64,000 bases of DNA. It comes from Paenibacillus silvisoli. GTDB lineage: Bacteria; Bacillota; Bacilli; Paenibacillales; Paenibacillaceae. Below the pieces are notes generated by a model that saw nothing but the letters and a program-made list of their open reading frames with translations, did not search any database and had not been told where the DNA came from. Positions within the stretch are counted from its first letter, which is position 1, and every line of letters starts with the position of its first letter. This document shows positions 41,248 to 50,854 of this stretch, piece after piece. The stretch covers positions 4,864,501 to 4,928,500 of the forward strand of contig NZ_CP133017.1 of assembly GCF_030866765.1 (NCBI RefSeq), read 5' to 3'. Both the position numbers and the translations under genes were made by a program.

Positions 41248-43032
41248 CTATTGAAGCACCGGCAGCTCGATCGTGAACGTCGATCCCGAGCCTACGCGGC
41301 TATCGACCGTAATCGTTCCTTTATGCAGCTCGACCAAATGCTTGACGATGGACAAACCTAGTCCCGTGCCGCCTGAACTCCTCGATCTCGCTTTGTCTAC
41401 GCGGTAGAAGCGCTCGAAGATGCGCGGCAGATCCTTCTTCGGAATGCCGATTCCCGTATCCGTAATATGGATGCGGACGGACTCGTAATTTTCGCCGCCG
41501 ACCGGCTCCACGATAATGGAAACCATGCCGCCCTCCGGCGTATAGCTGATCCCGTTCGAGAGCAAATTCATGACGATTTGGCGCAAGCGGTCTTCGTCCG
41601 CCTCGACGTAAATATCCGGTTCCACCTTCGCGGACAGCCGGATTTGCTTATGCAGCGCTTCCGCGCGCATCAGCTCGACCGTCTTCTGCACGAACGAGGA
41701 CAGATCCACCGGCGAGAATTGCAGCGGTACGCGGCGCGACTCGATTTTGGACAATTCAAGAATGTCGCCGATCAATCGGTTCAGCCTGTCGCTCTCGTCG
41801 AAAATAATTTGCAGAAACGTGCGCGCCGTCTCCGGATCGTCCACCGCTCCGCCGAGCAGCGTTTCGGCAAAGCCTTTTACCGCCGTAATCGGCGTTTTCA
41901 GCTCGTGGGATACGTTCGCGACGAACTCGCTGCGCATCCGCTCCAGTCTGCGGATTGCCGTCACGTCCTGCAAAATCAACAGAACGCCGCCGAAGGAATC
42001 GTCTTCCTCGAAGATCGGCACCAAATTGAGATCAAGCAGACGTTCTTCCGGATAGTAAAACGTCATTTCCTCGCGGAGATGCTCCTTGCGTTCAAAGGCT
42101 TCCTGGATAATGTGCGACAGCTCGTATTGCTGCTTCGCCACCGTGTAATGATGGCCGACCAGCTCGCGCGCGGAGAAGCCGAGCACTTCTTCGGCGATCC
42201 GGTTAAGCAGCACGATTTTACCCTCGTGGTTAATCATGACCACGCCGCTGATCATATTGTCCAGCACGCTGGCCAACTGGCGTTCGTTCTGATGAATGCG
42301 CGTCATCTGGACATGCAGCGAATCCGCCATCGCGTTGATGGCAAGACCCAGCTCGCCGATCTCGTCCGTTCGCATCACTTGCACGCGCGCGCGGTAATCG
42401 AGACTTTTGATCCGTTTGGCGACGCGGGTGATCTGCTCTAGCGGACGCGTTAAACCGAGCGCGATCCGATAGCTGATGAGGGCAGCCGCAAGGAACAGAA
42501 TGAGGAGGCCGACGATAAGCGCCATCCAGATTCGCCGGACGCTCTCGTCTACCTTTTGCAAGCTCAGCGCCATGCGAATGATATCCGATGAGTCCGGATG
42601 CGCGGGATCGACCGACATCGCGACATAAAGCAGGTTTTGCTTTATCGTGTCGCTGTACCGCGTCGTCCGTCCGATGCCGTCCTTCTTCGCCTCAATGACT
42701 TCCTTCCGCTGCAAATGGTTGTCCATCGTTCGAGGGTCATGGTCGGAATCGCCAAGCACGACGCCGTCCGCGCGAATAAACGTGATCCGCGTATCCGTAA
42801 TTTCCTTCAGCCGCTTCGCGTTGTTCGTAAAGTAGGTATACAGCTCGGCAGGCTCTCCTGTTTGCCACTGCATTTGATCGAGAATAATCTTCATTTCGCG
42901 CACCAAATTATCTTGAAGCGCTTCAAGATGGTTGTCGCGGTACGTTTTCCCCATAAAAATGCCGGCTGCCAAAACCGCGAGTCCGATCATCCCGATCAGA
43001 ATCAGCGTCAGCCTCGTGCGAAAGCTGTTCAT
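41248..43032 (-). CDS. phoR: PhoR-like sensor histidine kinase
   Basis: A 594-residue kinase. Transmembrane helix 1 is at about 8-28, an extracellular sensor domain lies at 30-165 and helix 2 at about 168-192. HAMP follows, then PAS ('QLASVLDNMISGVVMINHEG'). The HisKA H-box is 'FVANVSHELKTPITAVKGF' and the HATPase has 'NLLSNGISYTPEGG' and 'GTGLGLSIV'. The layout fits PhoR/ResE-type kinases. It lies upstream of its response regulator gene, the reverse of the usual phoP-phoR order. Confidence 0.85.
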   Translation of the reverse strand: MNSFRTRLTLILIGMIGLAVLAAGIFMGKTYRDNHLEALQDNLVREMKIILDQMQWQTGEPAELYTYFTNNAKRLKEITDTRITFIRADGVVLGDSDHDPRTMDNHLQRKEVIEAKKDGIGRTTRYSDTIKQNLLYVAMSVDPAHPDSSDIIRMALSLQKVDESVRRIWMALIVGLLILFLAAALISYRIALGLTRPLEQITRVAKRIKSLDYRARVQVMRTDEIGELGLAINAMADSLHVQMTRIHQNERQLASVLDNMISGVVMINHEGKIVLLNRIAEEVLGFSARELVGHHYTVAKQQYELSHIIQEAFERKEHLREEMTFYYPEERLLDLNLVPIFEEDDSFGGVLLILQDVTAIRRLERMRSEFVANVSHELKTPITAVKGFAETLLGGAVDDPETARTFLQIIFDESDRLNRLIGDILELSKIESRRVPLQFSPVDLSSFVQKTVELMRAEALHKQIRLSAKVEPDIYVEADEDRLRQIVMNLLSNGISYTPEGGMVSIIVEPVGGENYESVRIHITDTGIGIPKKDLPRIFERFYRVDKARSRSSGGTGLGLSIVKHLVELHKGTITVDSRVGSGSTFTIELPVLQ

Positions 43033-43081
43033 CTCATCCTACCTCCATGCAGGGTTGTCCATTTAACATCCTACCCTGTTC

Positions 43082-43999
43082 TTAGCCGCCCGCGCCAGCG
43101 CTCCGTTTGTTAAGTTTTTGTAAAACGTAATGATGGAGCGTGGCGAGCGGCTGCTGAATGAGAATCGACAGCACGACAGGGACCGCCGTCAGCGGGCTAA
43201 AATAGCCCATCGCCAGCACGACGCCTAACGATATATTGCGCATGCCCGTCGCGTACGAAACGGTGACCAGCACCTCGCGATTGCGGTAGTGAAGGGTCCC
43301 GAAAAATCCGACGGCGTAGCATAGGGCTACAATGGCCACGGCCGCCGGCACGACCTTCAGCAAATCGCCGCGCAGCGCTTCCGCTTGAGGCGCGATCGCC
43401 GCGGCGTTCAGCATGACGACGGCCGTGAAGCACAGCTTGGACAGCGGTGCCGCGATCGGCTGGACGGCTTGCTGGATGCGCCCTTTCGACCACTCATGGA
43501 GCGCAACCCCCAAGATGGTCGGCGCGACGATAATGAGGAGCAAATCGCCCATCATCGCAACCGTATCCGTCTTTACGTCGGCGCTGAAGAGCAGGTGTAT
43601 GCCGGCCGGCACGACAAACGGGCTGAGCGCCGAGTCGATGACGACCATGGCCAGCATCAGCGGGACGCTGCCTGCCGACATGCCGACCCACAGCACGGTG
43701 GACACGCCGAGCGGAATAATCGTAAATAAGACAAGTCCGAGGACGTAGGGCGAGTCCGCGCCGAATAGCAGGCAGCCCAGCCCGTATGCGATCAACGGCG
43801 ACAGCACATGGGCCAGCACGAACGTCCAGAGCATGACGCCCGGACGGTTCAGGACGGCACGAAGCTGCCGAAGCCCGCAGCCGATCGCCATCGTCAGCGT
43901 AACGAAGGCGAAGAAATAAGGGACCGCCTGGACAAACCGATGCAAATGCGCAGAAAAAAAGAATCCCAGGATTAAGGATCCGGGGATAATAAGAAACAT
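43082..43999 (-). CDS. Bile acid:sodium symporter (SBF) family protein
   Basis: About 305 residues with nine or ten hydrophobic helices. Family features include 'TLTMAIGCGLRQL', 'GADSPYVLGLVLFTIIPLGVSTVLW' and 'SYATGMRNISLGVVLA'. Relatives carry organic anions with sodium; the substrate is unknown. The start is uncertain: the first ATG is at 43999, but the frame is open upstream and overlaps the fumarase gene. Confidence 0.82.
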   Translation of the reverse strand: MFLIIPGSLILGFFFSAHLHRFVQAVPYFFAFVTLTMAIGCGLRQLRAVLNRPGVMLWTFVLAHVLSPLIAYGLGCLLFGADSPYVLGLVLFTIIPLGVSTVLWVGMSAGSVPLMLAMVVIDSALSPFVVPAGIHLLFSADVKTDTVAMMGDLLLIIVAPTILGVALHEWSKGRIQQAVQPIAAPLSKLCFTAVVMLNAAAIAPQAEALRGDLLKVVPAAVAIVALCYAVGFFGTLHYRNREVLVTVSYATGMRNISLGVVLAMGYFSPLTAVPVVLSILIQQPLATLHHYVLQKLNKRSAGAGG

Positions 44000-44063
44000 C
44001 CATTGTTCATACCTTCGGTTGAAGGCAAGTCCGAAGCTGCGCGTAACGCATCCCTCATTTTTG

Positions 44064-45608
44064 TTATTTAAATACCGGCTCCTTGAATTGGGCAAGCTTA
44101 GCAAAGGAGTCTTTGTCCACTTCCGCGTGCAGGCTGTTGCCGTGGGAATCCATCGTCACGACAGCCGCGAAGCCTTCGGTTTGCAGATGCCACATCGCTT
44201 CCGGAATGCCGAATTCCATGAAGTCGACGCCGTTGACGTTCTTGAAGCATTCCGCGTAGTACTGCGCTGCCCCGCCGATCGCGTTCAAGTACACGGCGCC
44301 GTGCTCTTGAAGCGCAGCCAGCGTCTTCGGCCCCATGCCGCCTTTGCCGATGACGGCGCGAATGCCGAACTTCTTAATGATATCGCCTTGGTAAGGCTCC
44401 TCGCGGATACTTGTCGTCGGGCCTGCCGCTTTGACCTGCCAGCCGTTCTCGTCCTTCAGCATAACCGGACCGCAGTGGTAGATGACGGAGCCGTTCAGGT
44501 CGATCGGCGCATCGTGATCCATCAGGTGATGGTGGATCGCATCGCGGCCCGTGTGCATTTCGCCGTTAATAATGACGATATCGCCCACCTGCAGGCTGCG
44601 AACATCCTCTTCCGTCAGCGGCGTGTTCAGCACGACCTCGCGGCGCGCCGTATTTTCCGTTACCGCTTCAGCCGCCTCGTCGGCAGCCTTCGATTTCATC
44701 GGCGTCTCGGAGCCGTTCGGATAAATCCACGATTTAATTTCGCCGGACTCCGCGTTCAGCAGCACGCCTTGACGGCGGTACGCCCAGCAGTTGTACGCGA
44801 CGGATACGAAGTAGCTGGCCGGCAAACGGTTCATGACGCCGACCTTACAGCCGAGCAGCGTCACTTGGCCGCCGAAGCCCATTGTCCCGATGCCAAGCTT
44901 ATTGGCGTTCTCCATCACGTAATCTTCCAGCTGCGCAAGCTCCGGAATCTCGTTCGTGTCGTCGGTATGACGGAATAGCTGCTGCTTCGCGAGCTCGTAG
45001 CCCGTCGTCCGGTCGCCTCCGATGCCGACACCGATAAAGCCTGCGCTGCAGCCTTGGCCTTGCGCCTGGTATACCGCGTGCATGATGCATTTGCGGATGC
45101 CGTCCAAGTCGCGGCCCGCTTTGCCCAGACCCGGAATTTCCATCGGCAGGCTGTATTGCACGTTTTTGTTCTCGCAGCCGCCGCCCTTCAGAATCAGCCG
45201 CACATCGATGTCATCCTTCTCCCACTGCTCGAAATGAATGACCGGCGTGCCCGGTCCGAGGTTGTCGCCGGTGTTCGAACCGGTCAGCGAATCGACGGAG
45301 TTCGTACGCAGCTTACCGTCTTTGGTCGCGCGCGCGATCGCGCTGCGGATTTGCTGCTTCATGAGGATTTGGTTGGCGCCGACCGGCGTATGCACGATAA
45401 ACGTCGGCATGCCTGTATCTTGGCAGATCGGGGAGACGTTGCACTCCGCCATCTCTATGTTGGTCGCAATGGTAGAGAGCGATAGGCCGGCGCGCGTTGC
45501 GCGGTCCTCCGCTTCTTGTGCCGCTTGAATGACTTTACGGACGTCGCCCGGCAAATTTGTCGAGGTTTCAACGATCAAGTTATAAACGCTTTGTTCAAAA
45601 TGCTGCAT
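44064..45608 (-). CDS. Class I fumarate hydratase (iron-sulfur)
   Basis: A 514-residue fused protein joining the alpha and beta parts of FumA-type hydratases. Iron-sulfur cysteines are likely in 'SPICQDTGMP', 'KGGGCENKN' and 'GQGCSAGFIGVGIGGDRTTG'. The C-terminal part has 'GEMHTGRDAIHHHLM' and 'HCGPVM'. It converts fumarate and malate in the citric acid cycle and is oxygen sensitive. GGAG lies before the ATG. Confidence 0.93.
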   Translation of the reverse strand: MQHFEQSVYNLIVETSTNLPGDVRKVIQAAQEAEDRATRAGLSLSTIATNIEMAECNVSPICQDTGMPTFIVHTPVGANQILMKQQIRSAIARATKDGKLRTNSVDSLTGSNTGDNLGPGTPVIHFEQWEKDDIDVRLILKGGGCENKNVQYSLPMEIPGLGKAGRDLDGIRKCIMHAVYQAQGQGCSAGFIGVGIGGDRTTGYELAKQQLFRHTDDTNEIPELAQLEDYVMENANKLGIGTMGFGGQVTLLGCKVGVMNRLPASYFVSVAYNCWAYRRQGVLLNAESGEIKSWIYPNGSETPMKSKAADEAAEAVTENTARREVVLNTPLTEEDVRSLQVGDIVIINGEMHTGRDAIHHHLMDHDAPIDLNGSVIYHCGPVMLKDENGWQVKAAGPTTSIREEPYQGDIIKKFGIRAVIGKGGMGPKTLAALQEHGAVYLNAIGGAAQYYAECFKNVNGVDFMEFGIPEAMWHLQTEGFAAVVTMDSHGNSLHAEVDKDSFAKLAQFKEPVFK

Positions 45609-45744
45609 GATGCCGAATTGGCTCCTCTCTCTGTTCGCATATGGTATATAATCTTATCATACCATATCCGTTCAAGGCGGGCATACCGCTATTGAATCGT
45701 GGTAGGGTCTCCTATTTCTAGCAGCAGAAGGAGTAAATTCCCCT

Positions 45745-46344
45745 ATGGACAGTCCTTTTATCGCTTATATGTACCGGCTTCGCTATATTGAGAGATGGAG
45801 CCTCATGCGCAACACGACCCGCGAAAATGTCGCCGAGCATTCCTATCATGTCGCCCTGCTCGCCCATATGCTCTGCGAGATTGGCAACCACCTGTTCGGC
45901 CGCTCGCTGAACGCCGACAGAGCCGTGACGATGGCGCTGTTCCACGACGCCACCGAGGTGTTCACCGGCGACATCCCGACGCCGGTCAAGCATCACAACC
46001 CGAAGATGCTCGCGAATTTCCGCGAGATCGAGGCGCTCGCCGCCGAGCGGCTGCTCGGCATGGTGCCGGAGCCGCTGCAGGCCGCGTACGAGCCGCTCAT
46101 CATCGGCGGCGGGGCGCAGGATGCCGAGCAGCAGGAGCTGCTGAAGATGGTGAAGGCTGCTGATCTGCTCGACGCTTATATGAAATGCTTGTCCGAGCTT
46201 TCGTCGGGCAATCGGGAGTTTGCCGTAGCGAAGGGCCAGACCGAGACGAAGCTAGCAGACCTGCGCATGCCGGAGGTCGACTGGTTCCTCGCTTACCTAG
46301 CGCCCAGCTTCAACAAGACGCTCGACGAGCTGTCGGAGGGGTAG
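45745..46344 (+). CDS. yfbR: HD-domain 5'-deoxynucleotidase (YfbR-like)
   Basis: A 199-residue HD hydrolase with 'ENVAEHSYHVALLAHM', 'ALFHDATEVFTGDIPTPVK' and 'KAADLLDAYMKCL', which match YfbR. It removes phosphate from deoxynucleoside 5'-monophosphates, balancing nucleotide pools. AAGGAG precedes the ATG. Confidence 0.92.
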   Translation: MDSPFIAYMYRLRYIERWSLMRNTTRENVAEHSYHVALLAHMLCEIGNHLFGRSLNADRAVTMALFHDATEVFTGDIPTPVKHHNPKMLANFREIEALAAERLLGMVPEPLQAAYEPLIIGGGAQDAEQQELLKMVKAADLLDAYMKCLSELSSGNREFAVAKGQTETKLADLRMPEVDWFLAYLAPSFNKTLDELSEG

Positions 46345-46423
46345 GACTCGCCTGCGCGATACGACCAGCTCGACACCCCGGCCCCGGCTCCGGCTGGTCG
46401 CTGCTTCCGCTCCTAACCCTTAC

Positions 46424-46969
46424 CTACCAACCCTGACGCTTCGCCAGCTCCGTGATATGCGCCAAGTGATGCTTGCCATGCCAAGCGTAGACGCCTAAGT
46501 TGTAATCCAGCCGGTAGTAGCGATCCGACCCCGGATGGTAAAACATGCGCTCTCTGTATTCGTACTCGGACAAACTGTTCAGCAGCCTTACCCACCGCCG
46601 GTGCAGCGCATCGATCAGCACTAGCGACAGCTCGATCGGCGATGCCTTCGAGTCCACGAGCTCGGCCCAGCGCTCCTCGTAATACGGCCTGATCGTAGGC
46701 GTGTCCTCCGTCAGCGCCAGCTTGAAGCGGATCATGCTGTTCATATGGCTGTCCGCAATATGGTGCACGACTTGGCGCACCGTCCAGCCGCCGTGCCGAT
46801 AAGGCGTGTCCAGCTGCTCTTCGGACAAGCCTTGCGTCGCGGCGCGCAGCTGCGCCGGCAGCGCTGCGATGTCCTCGATCCACTCCGCCCGCTGCGCTTC
46901 CGAAATCTCGCCCTCCCACTCAAACTCGCCGATCGGAAAACGAAGCTGATCCAATTCCGTTGTCATTTT
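46424..46969 (-). CDS. YfiT-type DinB metal-dependent thiol transferase
   Basis: A 181-residue protein with the three-His metal site visible in 'VVHHIADSHMN' and 'AWHGKHHLAHI', and the YfiT opening 'LDQLRFPIGEFEWEGEI'. Family members include bacillithiol transferases (BstA) involved in detoxification. The ATG at 46969 follows GGGAGGATGG; upstream in-frame starts are ignored. Confidence 0.9.
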   Translation of the reverse strand, partial: KMTTELDQLRFPIGEFEWEGEISEAQRAEWIEDIAALPAQLRAATQGLSEEQLDTPYRHGGWTVRQVVHHIADSHMNSMIRFKLALTEDTPTIRPYYEERWAELVDSKASPIELSLVLIDALHRRWVRLLNSLSEYEYRERMFYHPGSDRYYRLDYNLGVYAWHGKHHLAHITELAKRQGW

Positions 46970-47056
46970 ATCCCATCCTCCCTTATAATTTTCCTCATTA
47001 TAGCAGGAATATCGCTTGAGAGTGCTCATATTCGTAAAAGAAAAGAGGTGACCGCG

Positions 47057-47869
47057 ATGGGAACGATCATCGACTATTATTCCGTCTTTGACGAATGGGG
47101 ACGGCTAGACCGCGAGCCTCTGGAGTTCAAGGTGAATTGGCATTATATCGCTCGCTGCCTGCCATCGGCAGGCGCTGCGGTATTGGACAACGGCGCGGGT
47201 CCGGGCAAATACGCGATGAAGCTGGCTGCTCAAGGATATCGCGTTACGCTGGCGGATTTGACGCCGAGTTTGGTAGAGGTTGCGAGAGCCAAAGCCGGTG
47301 AGCTAGGACTTTCAGATGGGTTTGACGACTTTCTTGTGCGCAACGCGCTGGACTTAAGCGGATTGACCGATGACCGTTTCGATGCCGCGCTCATGCTGGG
47401 GCCGCTCTATCATTTACAGACGGAAGAAGAGCGCGTCCGCGCCGTCTCCGAGGTGCTTCGCGTAACCAAGCCCGGCGGCATTGTCTTTGCAGCCGTCATG
47501 CCGCGCGTGCGAAAAACGCTCGGGGCGCTCATGGTTCCATCGCAATGGCGGCCGTTGGACAGCATGGATGCGATTGAGGCGTTTAACCGTACGGGATTGT
47601 TCGATCATGCCGATCCGGGGCGTTTTACAGGCGCCTATTTCTTCGATATTAAAGAGGTGATTCCGTTCTTCGAGAGCTGCGGCATGGAAACGGTGAGCCT
47701 GGTGTCCTCGACCGGAAATGGCGGACAGCTGACCGAGGAACAGTGGGCTTATTGGCGCGAGCGCGGCGAGGAAGAGCGGCTTCTGAACTATCTCTATGAA
47801 TCTGCCGCCGATCCGTATTTGCTGGGAACCGCTTCGCATCTTCTCTATATCGGGCGAAGAAGAGGGTGA
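47057..47869 (+). CDS. SAM-dependent methyltransferase
   Basis: A 270-residue class I methyltransferase with motif I 'VLDNGAGPGKYAMKLA', 'VTLADLTPSLVEVA' and 'MLGPLYHLQTEEERVRAVSEV'. The substrate is unknown. AAAGAGGTG lies before the ATG. Its stop is 5 bases before the cupin gene start, so the two form an operon. Confidence 0.9.
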   Translation: MGTIIDYYSVFDEWGRLDREPLEFKVNWHYIARCLPSAGAAVLDNGAGPGKYAMKLAAQGYRVTLADLTPSLVEVARAKAGELGLSDGFDDFLVRNALDLSGLTDDRFDAALMLGPLYHLQTEEERVRAVSEVLRVTKPGGIVFAAVMPRVRKTLGALMVPSQWRPLDSMDAIEAFNRTGLFDHADPGRFTGAYFFDIKEVIPFFESCGMETVSLVSSTGNGGQLTEEQWAYWRERGEEERLLNYLYESAADPYLLGTASHLLYIGRRRG

Positions 47870-47874
47870 ACGCG

Positions 47875-48288
47875 ATGAACGAGGGTAAACCGACCTGCGC
47901 GAAAATACGAGCCGCCGGCTCCTATTCAGGCAAGCAAGGCTTTAATTACAACGAAGCCGTTTCCGCTCAAAGCGTAGGGGCCGCCGGTCTGTGCATGCAT
48001 TTGCTGACGATCCCGCCGGGCGGTCGCGCCAAGGCACATTTGCATGAAAGCCACGAATCATCGATCTACGTGATTTCCGGCCATGCGGCGATGTGGTTTG
48101 GAGAGCAGCTCGGGGACCACGCGGAGGTGGAAGCAGGCGATTTCTTGTACATTCCCGCTGGCGTGCCGCATCTGCCCTACAACCCGTCGGAGACGGAACC
48201 GTGCACGGCGGTCATCGCCAGAACCGACCCGAACGAGCAGGAGAGCGTGACGCTGCTGCCGGAGTTGGATGGCGTGCATTTCAGCTGA
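47875..48288 (+). CDS. Cupin-domain protein
   Basis: A 137-residue single-domain cupin with the metal-site motif 'AHLHESHESSIYVISG' and a second motif 'GDFLYIPAGVPHLPYNPS'. The function is unknown; it may bind a metal and act on a small molecule. The ATG at 47875 is preferred; a GTG at 47866 would overlap the methyltransferase. Confidence 0.88.
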   Translation: MNEGKPTCAKIRAAGSYSGKQGFNYNEAVSAQSVGAAGLCMHLLTIPPGGRAKAHLHESHESSIYVISGHAAMWFGEQLGDHAEVEAGDFLYIPAGVPHLPYNPSETEPCTAVIARTDPNEQESVTLLPELDGVHFS

Positions 48289-48375
48289 AATGCCAATTGC
48301 CTGCTTCCGCGATAAATTGTTGTACGTTATACAACATTTAACCGCAGAGGAGGACCATCGACTCCCTATGAAACA

Positions 48376-48408
48376 CGAAGAGGACAGCCGAAATGGCTGT
48401 CCTCTTCG
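48376..48408 (+). terminator. Terminator hairpin after the methyltransferase-cupin operon
   Basis: A 14-bp stem (CGAAGAGGACAGCC / GGCTGTCCTCTTCG) with a 5-base loop, extended by a partial GAAAC/GTTTC pairing. It lies 90 bases after the cupin stop. Confidence 0.7.
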
Positions 48409-48420
48409 TTTCATGAGCAT

Positions 48421-48605
48421 CTAACGAATCCTATCGACCTTATTTGCCTCAAATGGCGTCCAATTCAAACGTAACGAACTCCAGCGACGCTATTTTGCGT
48501 AAATGCAGCCATTTGAGCCCAAGTTTGATTAAATAACGCTTCTGGAGTTCGTTAGCTCCCTAAAACGATCGATTTCGGGCAAATAAGCTCTATTCGATTC
48601 GTTAG
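48421..48605. repeat. 185-bp nested inverted-repeat element
   Basis: The outer ends are a perfect pair, CTAACGAATC (48421-48430) and GATTCGTTAG (48596-48605). A second pair, GTAACGAACTCCAG (48471-48484) and CTGGAGTTCGTTA (48542-48554), is nested inside. There is no coding frame. It looks like a small non-autonomous or REP-like intergenic repeat. A short relative motif, CTAACGG-N10-CCGTTAG, occurs at 59903-59926. Confidence 0.65.
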
Positions 48606-48618
48606 ATGGGCAACTAGA

Positions 48619-50709
48619 TCAATCGTCGTCCTCGTCATCGTCATGCTTCCCTTTTCCGTGCTTGCCGCGCGGCCCTTTTTCATCCGGCTTGTCGCGATCC
48701 TTTCCGGGTTTCTTGTGTTCCTTATCCGGCTTCGGCTCCTTTGGTCCTTTCGGCCCTTTTGGCTCCTTTGGCCCCTTCGGCTCGCGTTCATCGCCCTCGC
48801 GATCCGGCTTCTTCTTCTTGGCAATCCCCGGCGCGCTAGGGAAACCCATAACCGGCTCGCCTTCAAGCGCCGCGCCCATCAGCTCATGGAAAACGGCCGC
48901 CGCGGCCTTCGACGTCGTCGTCAAGTAATGGCTCGCGTCCGTATGATCGTAACCCAGCCATACGGCCCCTACCAGCTGCGGCGTGTAGCCGACGAACCAA
49001 TTGTCCTTGTTGCCGCCGCCGGGCATTTCCGTCGTCCCGGTTTTGCCGGCCAGCGGACGATCCGCTAGCGCTGCCGCTTCCCCGCTTCCCTCGCGCACGA
49101 CGCCTTCGAGCATCGCCGTCATCGTGCGGGCAACGGAGGCGTCCGTCGTTTGAATCGCGGCCGCTTCCGCCTTAGGTGCTTCCGCCAGCAGCTCGCCATC
49201 GGCGGATTCGATGCGAACAATGGCATGCGCCGGCACGCGGACGCCGTCATTCGCGAATACGCCGAACGCTTCCGCCATGTCGAGCGGCGATACACCCTCT
49301 TGCAATCCGCCTAGCGCAAGCCCAAGCGTGCGGTCCGCATCCGTCAGTTCAATGCCGAACCTCGAAGCGGCATCCATGCCGGCGTCGATGCCCATGTCGT
49401 TCAACAGCTGAACGGCCGGAATATTGTACGAGTTTACGATCGCATCGTAGATGGATACTTGGCCGTGATAGCCCCCGCCGGCGTTTTGCGGCTGATAGCC
49501 TCCGAAATCGGTCGGACCGTCCCATAGCGTATCATTCGGGCTGTATCCGCTCTCGAAGGCTGGCGTATACACCGCGATCGGCTTCATCGTCGACCCCGGC
49601 TGACGCTCCAGCTGCACGGCACGGTTGAACCCTCGAAAAGGCTGCTTGCCCCGTCCGCCGATCACCGCCTTAATCCCGCCGTCGCGCGGGTCGACCAAGA
49701 CGGCGCCGCTTTGGATCAGCTGATCCGGCTTGCTCTCCGGAAACAGCGCGTCATTCGCATAGACCCGCTCGGCAGCCTGCTGCATGCGTTGGTCAAGCGA
49801 CGTATAGATGCGCAGCCCGCCATGCAGCACTTCATTTTCGCTCAATCCATACAGCTCCGACGCTTCGCGAATAATCGCATCGACGTAATACGGATACTTG
49901 ATGGCACCGTCATGGCTCGCCTTGCTCCGGCGCACTTTTAGCGGTTGAAGCATCGCTGCCTCGTACGTATCCGGACTGATTTTGCCCTGATCCTTCATCA
50001 GCTGAAGCGCAACGGTACGTCGTTCCTTCGCTTGCTCCGGATGCTTGAAGGGCGACAGTGCGGACGGCGCCCGGATGATGCCTGCCAGCAAAGCGGCCTC
50101 CGGCAGCGTCAGCTCTTTCACCGGCTTGCCGAAGTAGGTTTCCGCGGCCCGCTTGATCCCCCATGCCCCTTCGCCAAAATAAATCTGATTCAAGTACATC
50201 GTAATGATCTGCTGCTTATCGTAAGATTCCTCGATCTTCTTGGCGAGCAGCGCCTCGTTCCATTTGCGCGTCCATGTCCGCTCGTGGGATAGGAAGACGT
50301 TTTTGGCCAGCTGCTGCGTGATCGTGCTTGCGCCTTGCACCGTCTTCCCGCTCGTAAGGTTGGTGAACAGCGCCCGCCCGATCCCCCATGCATCCGTCCC
50401 GTCATGCTCGAAGAACCGCTTATCCTCGACCGCTACAACGGCATCGACAAGATACTTCGGCAAATCCTCGAACTTGACCGGCTCGAACGTATTCGTTGCG
50501 ATTTTGTTCGTCTCTTCGCCATCCTGATCGTAAATGATCGTCGGAGCAGGCAGCGGCTTCTCCAAGAGAGAGATATCCTGCTTCTCGACCAGGATGCTGA
50601 ATCCGGTCCAGCCCGCCGCCACCAGCAGCGCTCCTGCCAGAACGGCCGCGAGACTGATCGTCTTCCACGTCCCGCGTTTCTTCTTTATTTTATCGTTGCT
50701 CTTCCCCAT
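48619..50709 (-). CDS. Class A penicillin-binding protein (PBP1 type)
   Basis: A 696-residue bifunctional cell-wall synthase: cytoplasmic basic start, one membrane anchor (about 18-38), a transglycosylase domain with catalytic Glu in 'VAVEDKRFFEHDG' and 'GASTITQQLAKN', then a transpeptidase with 'GSTMK', 'SYN' ('VNSYNIPA') and 'KTGTTE'. The last 70 residues are a Lys/Pro/Gly/Asp-rich tail with 'EPKGPK' repeats ending in a run of Asp. It polymerises and cross-links peptidoglycan. GGAGG lies before the ATG. Confidence 0.95.
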   Translation of the reverse strand: MGKSNDKIKKKRGTWKTISLAAVLAGALLVAAGWTGFSILVEKQDISLLEKPLPAPTIIYDQDGEETNKIATNTFEPVKFEDLPKYLVDAVVAVEDKRFFEHDGTDAWGIGRALFTNLTSGKTVQGASTITQQLAKNVFLSHERTWTRKWNEALLAKKIEESYDKQQIITMYLNQIYFGEGAWGIKRAAETYFGKPVKELTLPEAALLAGIIRAPSALSPFKHPEQAKERRTVALQLMKDQGKISPDTYEAAMLQPLKVRRSKASHDGAIKYPYYVDAIIREASELYGLSENEVLHGGLRIYTSLDQRMQQAAERVYANDALFPESKPDQLIQSGAVLVDPRDGGIKAVIGGRGKQPFRGFNRAVQLERQPGSTMKPIAVYTPAFESGYSPNDTLWDGPTDFGGYQPQNAGGGYHGQVSIYDAIVNSYNIPAVQLLNDMGIDAGMDAASRFGIELTDADRTLGLALGGLQEGVSPLDMAEAFGVFANDGVRVPAHAIVRIESADGELLAEAPKAEAAAIQTTDASVARTMTAMLEGVVREGSGEAAALADRPLAGKTGTTEMPGGGNKDNWFVGYTPQLVGAVWLGYDHTDASHYLTTTSKAAAAVFHELMGAALEGEPVMGFPSAPGIAKKKKPDREGDEREPKGPKEPKGPKGPKEPKPDKEHKKPGKDRDKPDEKGPRGKHGKGKHDDDEDDD

Positions 50710-50802
50710 ATTCGTTCTTCCTCCAAGCTCTGCGTCGCTAATCCTTTTGTCTTAGATAATAGTTCGTAACGCGATGCGATTTTGGTAGGATGGGCGAACA
50801 AG

Positions 50803-50848
50803 AAAAAAACGGAACCGATGCAAGGCTATGCCTCGCTGCTCGGTTCCG
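50803..50848 (-). terminator. Rho-independent terminator after SgrR-like gene
   Basis: On the - strand outer arms CGGAACCGA/TCGGTTCCG and inner GC-rich arms are followed by seven T residues. Confidence 0.88.
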
Positions 50849-50854
50849 CGCGAT

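Noticed and set aside
46745-47056. Upstream extension of the methyltransferase frame
   Set aside because: It crosses the divergent YfiT-type gene; the start at 47057 has a proper ribosome binding site.
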